This document shows, piece by piece, positions 27,782-35,160 of a stretch of DNA of 64,000 nucleotides. The notes below the pieces were generated by a model that was given only the letters and a program-made list of their open reading frames with translations, had not been told where the DNA came from and ran no database searches. Made by a program: the position numbers and the translations under genes. Position 1 is the first letter of the stretch. Each line of letters begins with the position of its first letter. This DNA is from Acidovorax sp. 210-6 (GTDB lineage Bacteria; Pseudomonadota; Gammaproteobacteria; Burkholderiales; Burkholderiaceae_C): the NCBI RefSeq assembly GCF_010020825.1, contig NZ_JAACJE010000001.1:62001-126000 (forward strand), given 5' to 3'.

Positions 27782-28822
27782 TCACTCACCCGGCAGCGTG
27801 TCGGCCTGCGCGCCGGGGTAGCGCGCAAAGCGCCGTGGCATGCCGCCATGCACCGGGGCGCTGTCGGGCCAGGGCCAGCCGCCAAACTCCGTGCGGCGGT
27901 AATCCTGCATGGCCTGCATGATCTCCTCGCGCGTGTTCATCACGAACGGGCCGTACTGCGCCACCGGCTCGCCGATGGGGCGGCCCTGCAGCAGCAGGCA
28001 TTCCACGGCTTGGGTGCCGGTGTTTTCCAGCGCCCAGTCCTGGCCCGCCACCAGCTCCAGTGCGGCGTGCTCGCCGAGGTGATGCGGCCCGATGCGCAGG
28101 CCATCGCCCGCAAAGAAGTACAGCATGCGCCGCGTGCCTTGGCCGCGCGCGGCGGGCAGCACCCAGCGGGCGCCCGGCGCCAGGTGCAGCGTCCAGATGG
28201 CCACGTCGGCGTCCGGCTGCGCGGCCCAGGATTCGGGCGGCGGCGCCAGCGGCGCGGCGGCACCTGGCAGGGCACCAGCCACCACGGTGACGGTGGTCAG
28301 GCGGCCGGCATCGTCGCGGTGCGCCAGGCGCGGAATGCGCTCGTTCCACAGCATGGTGAAGTGCGGCGCCACCATCTTCTGGCGCGCGGGCAGGTTCAGC
28401 CAAATCTGGAACAGCTCCAGCGGATTCGGGCCGTCGGTGCGCAGCAAGGGGAACATCTCGGAATGCTGGATGCCCCGCCCTGCCGTGACCCACTGCACGT
28501 CGCCGCCGCCAAAGCGCGCGGCCGCGCCGAGCGAATCGGCATGGTCGATCAGGCCCTTGCGCACCAGCGTCACCGTCTCGAAGCCCCGGTGCGGGTGCGC
28601 CGGAAAGCCAGGCACCGTCTCACCGTGGTACATGCTCCAGCCGTCCTGGCGGCTGAAATCGCTGCCGATCTGGCGGCCGCCCAGCAGGTGGGGCGCCGGG
28701 CCGAAGGCCCCGTTGCCCGCCGGGTAGGCGTCATCGTGATGGGCGCAGAACAGAAACGGGTCCAGCGTGGGCCACAGCGGGCCGAGGGGCTGGGCGTTCA
28801 GGATGGGCGAGGATGTGGTCAT
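27782..28822 (-). CDS. Pirin family protein
   Basis: Bicupin metalloprotein of the pirin family; some bacterial members have quercetin dioxygenase activity, others a regulatory role. 346 residues. Cupin metal-binding residues lie in FPAHPHRGFETVTLVRKG (His/His) and WVTAGRGIQHSEM (His/Glu). It is longer than E. coli YhhW (231), having a full C-terminal cupin. ATG 28822 is preceded by AGGAG. It faces the same way as slyD (33-bp gap) and lies downstream of the LysR gene, all on the minus strand. Confidence 0.87.
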   Translation of the reverse strand: MTTSSPILNAQPLGPLWPTLDPFLFCAHHDDAYPAGNGAFGPAPHLLGGRQIGSDFSRQDGWSMYHGETVPGFPAHPHRGFETVTLVRKGLIDHADSLGAAARFGGGDVQWVTAGRGIQHSEMFPLLRTDGPNPLELFQIWLNLPARQKMVAPHFTMLWNERIPRLAHRDDAGRLTTVTVVAGALPGAAAPLAPPPESWAAQPDADVAIWTLHLAPGARWVLPAARGQGTRRMLYFFAGDGLRIGPHHLGEHAALELVAGQDWALENTGTQAVECLLLQGRPIGEPVAQYGPFVMNTREEIMQAMQDYRRTEFGGWPWPDSAPVHGGMPRRFARYPGAQADTLPGE

Positions 28823-28939
28823 GGCAATGCTCCTGGGTGTATTGGAGCGGTCTTGGCTGCGCAGGACTAGGCCCTGGCTGCGCAACACTGCGTTCCATGG
28901 GTGTATTCAGAGAAAAAACAGCATTGGGGCCAATACAGA

Positions 28940-28972
28940 TAAGCGCTATCAGCTATTAAAAGAGGAGCATTT
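28940..28972 (-). repeat. Dispersed repeat, partial copy downstream of the LysR gene
   Basis: AAGCGCTATCAGCTATTAAA followed by AGAGGAGCATTT; half-site form of the repeat. It abuts the stop codon of the LysR gene within the 150-bp LysR-pirin gap. Nothing else is recognised there. Confidence 0.6.
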
Positions 28973-29857
28973 CTACAGCGCCTGTGGCACCGCCTCCGCC
29001 AGAAAGTCATACACCGCCCGGATGCGCGCGCTGGTGCGGATCTCGCGGTGCACCGTGAGCCAGATGGGCAGCGTTGGCAGCGCGAGCTGGGGCAGCACCG
29101 GCTGCACCTCGGGGTCGGTGCGCGCCATGTAGTGCGCCACGAAGCCGATGCCCAGGCCCGCGCGCACCGCCTGCCAGTAGGCGATGAAATCGTCGGTGCG
29201 GAATGCGAACTGCTCGCGCCCCACCGGGTGCCCCAGGGCGGCAAAGCCGCGCAGGATGTCCTCGTAGCGGTCGTTGCCCACCAGCTCGTGCGCCAGCAGG
29301 TCGGTGGGTTGGCGCGGCGTGCCCCGGCGGCGCAGGTAGTCGCGGTGCGCGTAGGCGCCCAGCGCCACGCTGCCGATGCGCCGCGCCACCAGGCTGGACT
29401 GGTCGGGCTGCACCATGCGCAGGGCGATGTCGGCCTCGCGGCGCAGCAGGTTGCTGACCTCGTTGCTGGCAACCAGCTCCACCTGGATGTCGGGCAGCTG
29501 CTGGCGCATGCGCAGCAGCAGCGGCGGCAGCAGCAAGCAGGCCACGGGCTGGCTGGCGCTGATGCGTACCGTGCCGCTGGCGCCGGCCTGCGCACCCGAG
29601 ACACCGCGTGCCAGCGCATGCGCGCCGGCCTCCATGGCGTGCGCCGACTCGGCCAGCCGCAGCGCCGTGGCGGTGGGCTGCAGGCCCCGGCCGGTGCGCT
29701 CGAACAGCACCGTGCCCAGTTGCGCCTCCAGCTCGGCGATGTGGCGGCCCATGGTGGGCTGGCTGGACTGCAAGGCGCGCGCCGCGCCCAGCAGGCTGCC
29801 GTGCTCCAGCACGGCCAGGAAAGAGCGCACCAGGTTCCAGTCGAACGGGGTATTCAT
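28973..29857 (-). CDS. LysR-family transcriptional regulator
   Basis: 294 residues. N-terminal winged helix-turn-helix (about 5-62: FLAVLEHGSLLGAARALQSS, then QPTMGRHIAELEAQLGTVLF) and a C-terminal substrate-binding effector domain. ATG 29857 has AGGA upstream. A longer in-frame start is ignored, as the HTH starts at residue 8 of this one. It is transcribed divergently from an epimerase and a nitroreductase-like gene across 91 bp, the classic arrangement for a LysR activator and its target. An imperfect ATTGTG/CACAAT pair (29888-29893 and 29912-29917) lies in that gap and could be its site, but the arms are only 6 bp. Confidence 0.9.
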   Translation of the reverse strand: MNTPFDWNLVRSFLAVLEHGSLLGAARALQSSQPTMGRHIAELEAQLGTVLFERTGRGLQPTATALRLAESAHAMEAGAHALARGVSGAQAGASGTVRISASQPVACLLLPPLLLRMRQQLPDIQVELVASNEVSNLLRREADIALRMVQPDQSSLVARRIGSVALGAYAHRDYLRRRGTPRQPTDLLAHELVGNDRYEDILRGFAALGHPVGREQFAFRTDDFIAYWQAVRAGLGIGFVAHYMARTDPEVQPVLPQLALPTLPIWLTVHREIRTSARIRAVYDFLAEAVPQAL

Positions 29858-29948
29858 GGATGAAATCCTGCTATGGGCATTTATGCAATTGTGTAACGTC
29901 GCGATGGTTCCCACAATCCAGCCCATCACAGAGCACATGGAGATGAGC

Positions 29949-30950
29949 ATGGCCAAGACGGTATGGGTGCTGGGCGCCAACGGGCGCCTGGGGCGGGCGG
30001 TGGCGCTGGCCTTCGCGGCGGCAGGCTGGCGGGTGCGCGCGCCCTGGCGGCATGGCGCGGTGGCGCAGGCTCCGGCGTTGCCCGGCGTGCAATGGCTGGC
30101 GCCGGGCGCAGACCTGCAGGCGGCGCTGGACGAGGGGGCCGACGCCGTGGTCCACGCCATGAACCCCGCGCGCTACACCGCCAGCGCATGGCGCGCCGAG
30201 GCCCCGGTGCTGCTGCACCAGGCCATCACTACCGCGCTGGCGCTGCGTGCCGTGCTGCTGTTCCCCGGCAACGTGTACAACTTTGGCGCGGGCATGCCCG
30301 CCGTGCTGGATGCCCGCACGCCCCAGCGCCCCAGCACGCCGCTGGGCGCGGTGCGCGTGGCGCTGGAGCAGCAGCTCGCCCAGGCCGTGGCCACCCAGGG
30401 GCTGCGCGCCGTCATCGTGCGGGCGGGCGACTTTTTTGGCGCGGGCCAGGGCACCTGGCTGGATTTGGTGATCGCGCGCAAGCTGCGCCAGGGCGTGATG
30501 ACCTGGCCCGGCCCGCTGGATGTGCCGCACGCCTGGGCCTACCTGCCCGACCTGGCCCAGGCCTTTGTGCGCGTGGCCGCCGCGCCAGCCCCCGCGCCGG
30601 GGCAGTTGCCCTGCCTGCCGTTTGCCGGTCACACCACTGCCGGCCACGACTGGCAGACGGTGTTGTCCGAATGGGCGCAGGAGCAAGGTGGGCTGCGCGG
30701 TGGCGCGCTACGGGTGCAATCCCTGCCCTGGGGCTGGATGCGCCTGGCCACTCCGGTGGTGCCCATGCTGCGCTCGTTGCAGGCCATGCGCTACCTCTGG
30801 CAGGTGCCGCATGCGCTCGACGGCACCGCGCTGGCGCAATACGCCGGCCCCGTGCCCCAGACGCCGCTGCGCGAGGCGCTGCGTGCCAGCCTGGCCTTGC
30901 TGGATGGCGCCGCGCAGCCCACCATCACCCCTATCGCCACAGGAGCCTGA
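29949..30950 (+). CDS. NAD(P)-dependent epimerase/dehydratase-like protein (atypical SDR)
   Basis: Rossmann-fold oxidoreductase of the extended/atypical SDR type, 333 residues. The nucleotide motif is VWVLGANGRLGRAVALAFAA (G-x-x-G-x-x-G). The catalytic Tyr-x-x-x-Lys is not evident; FPGNVYNFGAGMPAVLDART resembles atypical SDRs that bind but may not reduce. Three in-frame ATGs lie close together (29937, 29943, 29949); the last is chosen because GGAG sits at proper distance. It is followed 2 bp later by a nitroreductase-like gene and divergent from LysR, which probably controls both. Confidence 0.8.
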   Translation: MAKTVWVLGANGRLGRAVALAFAAAGWRVRAPWRHGAVAQAPALPGVQWLAPGADLQAALDEGADAVVHAMNPARYTASAWRAEAPVLLHQAITTALALRAVLLFPGNVYNFGAGMPAVLDARTPQRPSTPLGAVRVALEQQLAQAVATQGLRAVIVRAGDFFGAGQGTWLDLVIARKLRQGVMTWPGPLDVPHAWAYLPDLAQAFVRVAAAPAPAPGQLPCLPFAGHTTAGHDWQTVLSEWAQEQGGLRGGALRVQSLPWGWMRLATPVVPMLRSLQAMRYLWQVPHALDGTALAQYAGPVPQTPLREALRASLALLDGAAQPTITPIATGA

Positions 30951-30952
30951 CC

Positions 30953-32128
30953 ATGCAACGCCGCCCCTTTCTGCGCATCCTCGGCGGCGCCGCCGTGCTC
31001 GCCGCTACGCCCGCGCTGCCGGGCTGTTCGTCCGCCCTGCCCGCCGAGGCGCTGGCCGCGTGGCAGCCGCCCGCGCCCGTGCCGCCGGGGGGTGATGTGC
31101 GCCGCTGGCTGCTGGCGCACGCCATCCTGGCGCCGCATTCGCACAACCTGCAATCGTGGCTGGTGGACTTGCACACGCCGGGCGAGATCTGGCTTTACTG
31201 CGACCGCACGCGCCTGTTGCCCGAGACCGACCCGCACTCGCGCCAGATCCTCATGAGCCAGGGCACCTTCCTCGAACTGCTGCACCTGGCCGCGCTGCAG
31301 CAGGGGCTGCGTGCCGAGGTGGAGCTGTTTCCGCACGGCGTGTTCGACCCGGCCACGCCACCCGCGCCGCCGCACACCCACCACGCCACGGCCCGCGTGC
31401 GGCTGCTGCCCGACGCCAGCGTGCGGCCCGACCCGCTGTTCGCGCAGATTTTCCGGCGCCACACCAACCGCTCGGCCTACGAACCGCGAGCGCCCGAGGC
31501 GCAGGCGGTGCAGGCCATCGCGGCGGCCTGTGTGGCGCCCGGCCTGCGCGTGGACTTTGCCCTGCCGGGCAATGCGCGCCTGCCCGAGCATCGCGCCATC
31601 GCGCGCGATGCCTGGCGCGTGGAGCTGATCACGCCGCGCACCATGCTCGAATCGTTGAAGGTGCTGCGCGTGGGCCCGCGCGAGATCGCCCAGCACCGTG
31701 ACGGCCTGAGCGTGAACGAGCCGCTGCCGCGCCTGCTGGCCGCCCTGGGCCTGTTCGACCGCAGCCGCGCGCCCGGCCCCGACGACATGGCGGTGACCCA
31801 GCAGGTGCAGGACTTCAACGCCAAGATCGAGGCCACGCCGGCCTTCTTCGCGATGGTGACCGACGGCAACGACCGCGCCACGCAGGTGCGGGCCGGCCGC
31901 GCCTACGCGCGTGCGCAGCTCGCCGCCACGGCGCACGGCCTGTCCATGCACCCGCTGCAGCAAGCCTTGCAGGAATACCCCGAGCAGGCGCCCCATTACG
32001 CGGCCATCCACGCGCTGCTGGGCGCAGGCGGTAGCCGTGGCACGGTGCAGATGTGGGCGCGCCTGGGCTACGCGCCGCCCGTGGAGCCCGCGCCGCGCCG
32101 GGGCGTGCAGGCGCACCTGTTGGGCTGA
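30953..32128 (+). CDS. Nitroreductase-like (Acg family) protein with a signal sequence
   Basis: 391 residues. The motif LAPHSHNLQSWLVDL and the arrangement of SQGTFLELLHLAAL and HTNRSAYEPRAPEA fit the Acg/nitroreductase-like FMN-binding fold. The N-terminus MQRRPFLRILGGAAVLAATP with GCSS at about residue 24 looks like a Tat-type or lipoprotein signal (RR then hydrophobic then Cys), so the protein may be periplasmic, which is unusual for nitroreductases. AGGAG precedes ATG 30953. Its substrate is unknown. It forms an operon with the epimerase-like gene. Confidence 0.75.
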   Translation: MQRRPFLRILGGAAVLAATPALPGCSSALPAEALAAWQPPAPVPPGGDVRRWLLAHAILAPHSHNLQSWLVDLHTPGEIWLYCDRTRLLPETDPHSRQILMSQGTFLELLHLAALQQGLRAEVELFPHGVFDPATPPAPPHTHHATARVRLLPDASVRPDPLFAQIFRRHTNRSAYEPRAPEAQAVQAIAAACVAPGLRVDFALPGNARLPEHRAIARDAWRVELITPRTMLESLKVLRVGPREIAQHRDGLSVNEPLPRLLAALGLFDRSRAPGPDDMAVTQQVQDFNAKIEATPAFFAMVTDGNDRATQVRAGRAYARAQLAATAHGLSMHPLQQALQEYPEQAPHYAAIHALLGAGGSRGTVQMWARLGYAPPVEPAPRRGVQAHLLG

Positions 32129-32185
32129 GGGAGTCTTTCAGCCTCTGCTGCGGCCCGCCCGCCTGGGTTTTGAAGAAAATCGGCC

Positions 32186-32231
32186 TGTGGCGCTCTGCCA
32201 TCAAGCGCCAGCAGCTATTGAATCAATAGCA
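32186..32231 (+). repeat. Dispersed repeat, hairpin form, before the zinc-ribbon gene
   Basis: TGGCGCTctgccaTCAAGCGCCA, an imperfect stem, followed by GCAGCTATTgaatcAATAGC. It lies in the 110-bp gap between two convergent genes and ends 8 bp before the stop codon of the 83-residue gene. Confidence 0.75.
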
Positions 32232-32238
32232 AACTCGA

Positions 32239-32490
32239 TCAGCGCCCCACCACCGACCAGCCCGCCTGCTGGTTGTTCTTGTCGTTCTCGTACTCCCAGG
32301 CCGTGCCGCAGCGGTCGCATTGGTAGCGGGTGATGGTGACGGTGCCCGTCTCGCGGTCTTCCTTGCGGTTGCCGCGCTGCACCAGCTCGGCATGGCCGGG
32401 CGCCTTGCGCCAGTTGCGCTGGATGCCCTTGCAGGACTCGCACAGTTCCATCGGGTTCAGTTCGCGCTGTCGGGCCAGTTCTTTGCTCAT
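32239..32490 (-). CDS. Small zinc-ribbon-like protein, function unknown
   Basis: 83 residues. Two CxxC knuckles (CESC near residue 17 and CDRC near residue 58) flank a basic segment (KGIQRNWRKAPGHAELVQRG), giving the pattern of a treble-clef or ribbon zinc site. The C-terminal WEYENDKNNQQAGW is conserved-looking. I do not recognise a named family. ATG 32490 is preceded by a purine-rich stretch without a strong ribosome binding site. It is in the same direction as, and 37 bp after, the DTW gene, so it is possibly co-transcribed. Confidence 0.65.
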   Translation of the reverse strand: MSKELARQRELNPMELCESCKGIQRNWRKAPGHAELVQRGNRKEDRETGTVTITRYQCDRCGTAWEYENDKNNQQAGWSVVGR

Positions 32491-32527
32491 GGGAGGGTGC
32501 CTAGGTGGTGTGCGGGGTGCAGGGGCG

Positions 32528-33283
32528 CTACTGTAAGCCACACAGGCCGTGCAGGCGCTGGTGCAGGGCATCTCCGGGGTCCACCGGCCGCTGGTTCTTG
32601 GCCTGCAGGTAGTGGTGGGTGAAGACCTCGAGGTAGGCCTCCATCACCTGGGCGGCCCGCTCCTCGCCCGCCAGCGCCAGGCACAGCGCCGCCACCTCCA
32701 GCGTGCACAGGTGCACCGCGTCGGCCGACTGGCGCAGCCGGTAGCGCGACGACTGTTCGGGCTGCAGGCTGAGCACCGGCAGGGTATCGAGGTAAGGGCT
32801 CTTGCGGAACATGCGGCGCGCCTCGGCCCAGGTGGCGTCGAGCAGCACGAACAGCGGCTTGCGATCGGGCGCCTCGCCCGAGGGTGCCGGGGGCGCCACC
32901 TGGGTCACCACCCGCTGCGGCTCGGCATAGTCGCCTGGAAACACCAGGTACGGCTGCCACTGCGGATCGGCCAGCAGGGCCAGCAGGCCGGGGGGCACCT
33001 CGGTGCGCGCCCAGCCGAAGGCAAAGGTGTCGGCCACCACATCGGCCACCAGCCAGCCGGTGTTGCTGGGCTTGAGCGCTTCGGTGTCGGCCATCAGCAG
33101 GCAGACGCCCGCGCGCGTGGGCACCTGCGGCCGCAGGGCGCACAGGCAGTGGCTGGGCCGCAGGCGGCAGCCCGGGCAGCGCGCGCCGCTGGGGCCGCCA
33201 CGGGCCAGGAAGGGCTTGGCGCTGCGCGCCAGACGCTCGCTGCGCAGGCGCGCTACGGCGTGGGGCGATGAGGTGAGGGTCAC
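32528..33283 (-). CDS. tapT: DTW-domain tRNA-uridine aminocarboxypropyltransferase
   Basis: Transfers the aminocarboxypropyl group from SAM to uridine 47 of tRNA (acp3U). 251 residues. Four Cys in ARCPGCRLRPSHCLCAL form the N-terminal zinc site; the catalytic DTW-type motif is LDATWAEARRM, and the SAM-side segment VFPGDYAEP is nearby. The start is a GTG at 33283 that overlaps the methyltransferase stop (GTGA), so translation is coupled. Length and Cys cluster agree with E. coli TapT (YfiP). Confidence 0.88.
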   Translation of the reverse strand: MTLTSSPHAVARLRSERLARSAKPFLARGGPSGARCPGCRLRPSHCLCALRPQVPTRAGVCLLMADTEALKPSNTGWLVADVVADTFAFGWARTEVPPGLLALLADPQWQPYLVFPGDYAEPQRVVTQVAPPAPSGEAPDRKPLFVLLDATWAEARRMFRKSPYLDTLPVLSLQPEQSSRYRLRQSADAVHLCTLEVAALCLALAGEERAAQVMEAYLEVFTHHYLQAKNQRPVDPGDALHQRLHGLCGLQ

Positions 33284-33906
33284 GGCGCGCCCGCGTGTTC
33301 CAGCGCGAACAGCGGCACCTCGGCCCGGTGGCTCAGCCACAGGCCGCCGCCCATCTGGGTAAAGCCCTCGGACAGCGTGCGGCGGTACATCTGCGCGCGG
33401 TGGCGGAACTGGCGCGCATCGGTCAGCGTCTTGTCCACGATGTCCTGCTCCCAGTCCTCGCGCGTGACGGCCTCCAGGTACAGCGCGCCCCGGCACAGCC
33501 GGGCCAGGTTGCGCATGGCCGCCTGCGCGTCGGCCGCGTTCAGGTAGGGCAGCACGCCCTGGCAGATCACGAGATCGAAGGGCTCGCTGGCCTGGTAGTC
33601 GAGCACCGAGCCGCGCTCCCAGCCGAAGCGCTCGCACAGGTAGGCGCTGTACTCCACGCCGTGGAACGATGCCTGCGGAAAATGCCGCGCCACCACGTCG
33701 CGCCACAGGCCGATGCCGCAGCCCACGTCCAGCACGCGCCGCACCGGCACGCGCAGGTACTGCAGGTAGCTGCACACGAAGGCGCCCAGCCGCTCGATGT
33801 GCTGCGGGTCGGCCACGCTGGTCTTGGGGTCGAAGTAGTAGCGCTGGTAGTAGGCCTCGTCGAAGGCGATGGCCGGCTCGGGGCGGGGAATGTGGGGTGG
33901 GTGCAC
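33280..33906 (-). CDS. SAM-dependent methyltransferase, class I
   Basis: 208 residues. SAM motif I is VRRVLDVGCGIGLWRDVVAR, with HGVEYSAYLCERFGW as motif II and FDLVICQGVLPYL as the acidic/post-motif region. Substrate unknown. The start is a GTG at 33906; no in-frame ATG fits the motif spacing. The stop overlaps the GTG of tapT by 4 bp, making it a partner in the same message. Partnership with an RNA-modifying enzyme suggests an RNA or ribosomal substrate, but this is only inference. Confidence 0.8.
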   Translation of the reverse strand: MHPPHIPRPEPAIAFDEAYYQRYYFDPKTSVADPQHIERLGAFVCSYLQYLRVPVRRVLDVGCGIGLWRDVVARHFPQASFHGVEYSAYLCERFGWERGSVLDYQASEPFDLVICQGVLPYLNAADAQAAMRNLARLCRGALYLEAVTREDWEQDIVDKTLTDARQFRHRAQMYRRTLSEGFTQMGGGLWLSHRAEVPLFALEHAGAP

Positions 33907-33972
33907 GTCGGGTTCCGGTGGGGTGGGGGCAGAGTATCGCCGCCAGCGCCCTGGTGCAGGGGCGGTGGCAGA

Positions 33973-34719
33973 TCACTCCGCCTGCAGATATCGCTGGGCC
34001 AGTGCGCTGCGCGCTGCCGCATCCAGCCCCAGCACGTCCTCCAGGTAGGGCGTGATGCCGCCGTACTGGGCGTCCACCATGTGCAGTGCGGCGTCCAGAA
34101 AATCTTCTTGCACGCCGCACAGCACCTGCATGACCTCGGGCGGTGTGTGGCTGGCCAGGCTGGCGGGCGGGCGGTAGAGGGCGTTGGTGAGCAGGTAGTC
34201 CTGCATCACCACCTCGCGCGGCACGCCCAGGGCCAGCAGGATGAGTGCGGCGGCGAAGCCCGTGCGGTCCTTGCCTGCGGTGCAGTGGAAGACCAGCGGG
34301 TCGTCGCGCTCCACCAACATCCGCAGCAGCGCGGCAAAGCGCGGGGCGTTGTCGTGCACGAAGCCGCGGTAGGTGTCCTGCATCAGGCCAGCGGCGTCCT
34401 GGGGTGACAGGCTTGCGCCGCTGCGCAGTACCTCCTGGATGCGTTGCACCACCGTGGGCTCGATGGTGAGCGGGTGGTACTGCACCCCCGGCAGGGCATA
34501 GGCCAGGGCGTTGCGCTCGGCCTCGCCGCGCAGGTCCACGGCACGGGCAATGCCCAGCCCGGCCAGCGCCTGCTGGTCCTGCGCGCTGAGCCGGGCCAGA
34601 TGGTCGGAGCGGAACAGCCGCCGCCAGCGCACCGTGCGCCCACCCAGGCCGGGGTAGCCCCCCAGGTCGCGGAAGTTGCTGGCGCCTTGCAGCGCGATGG
34701 AACGGGTGGGGCGGGTCAT
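33973..34719 (-). CDS. Tyrosine/dual-specificity protein phosphatase
   Basis: Predicted protein phosphatase of the Y_phosphatase3 type (PF13350), 248 residues. The P-loop is VFHCTAGKDRTGFAAALIL, with the CX5R catalytic Cys. The N-terminal NFRDLGGYPGLGGRTVRWRR..LFRSDHLARLS is the family signature. There is no signal peptide, so it acts in the cytoplasm. Homologues are also reported to act on lipids or tyrosine phosphates. Same strand as tapT and the methyltransferase. Confidence 0.88.
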   Translation of the reverse strand: MTRPTRSIALQGASNFRDLGGYPGLGGRTVRWRRLFRSDHLARLSAQDQQALAGLGIARAVDLRGEAERNALAYALPGVQYHPLTIEPTVVQRIQEVLRSGASLSPQDAAGLMQDTYRGFVHDNAPRFAALLRMLVERDDPLVFHCTAGKDRTGFAAALILLALGVPREVVMQDYLLTNALYRPPASLASHTPPEVMQVLCGVQEDFLDAALHMVDAQYGGITPYLEDVLGLDAAARSALAQRYLQAE

Positions 34720-34809
34720 GGGGTCAGGCGTCCAGGGAATGCATCACCAAGCATAGTGGCCTCGGATGAAGCCTGCATGTCGCGCAGGCGCGATTCCCCA
34801 CGCGCTGCA

Positions 34810-35157
34810 CTACTTCTGCGGTGGCAGCACCGTCAGTGCCCCTTCGAGCGGTTTTTCGGCACTGCCGCTGGGGCAGGGCTGGTCGGTATAGACGGTGCGG
34901 CCGTTGACCAGGCATTTGCGCGCCTGCGTGGCGGGGGTCGAGGCGGCGTCGGCGCTGGGGTTTGCGGTGGCTGCGGCAGACCGGTGCTGCGGCGGCAGGC
35001 TGTCGGGGCCGGGGCGGGTGGTGCTGCGCCAGGCGCGCTCCAGCCAGGGGCCGGCGTGGGGGAGCCACTGGTCGGCGGTCCACCACGCAGCCCCGGCCGC
35101 AGCGGCCAGGGCCACGGCCAAGGCGGTCCACAGGGCGCGTTCACGCGGGCTGCGCAT
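34810..35157 (-). CDS. DUF4124-like secreted or anchored protein
   Basis: 115 residues. A single N-terminal hydrophobic segment (residues 9-26, LWTALAVALAAAAGAAWW) serves as signal or membrane anchor. The C-terminal KCLVNGRTVYTDQPCP is the small DUF4124 core with two Cys that could form a disulfide in the periplasm. The middle is a low-complexity Ala/Pro/Thr linker. Its start lies 3 bp after the topB stop, so it is probably co-transcribed with topB. Function unknown. Confidence 0.65.
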   Translation of the reverse strand: MRSPRERALWTALAVALAAAAGAAWWTADQWLPHAGPWLERAWRSTTRPGPDSLPPQHRSAAATANPSADAASTPATQARKCLVNGRTVYTDQPCPSGSAEKPLEGALTVLPPQK

Positions 35158-35160
35158 GGG

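Noticed and set aside
29888-29917. ATTGTG/CACAAT pair in the LysR-epimerase spacer as a firm LysR site
   Set aside because: Arms are only 6 bp with an 18-bp spacer and do not follow a clear T-N11-A box; mentioned in the LysR entry but not called as a site.
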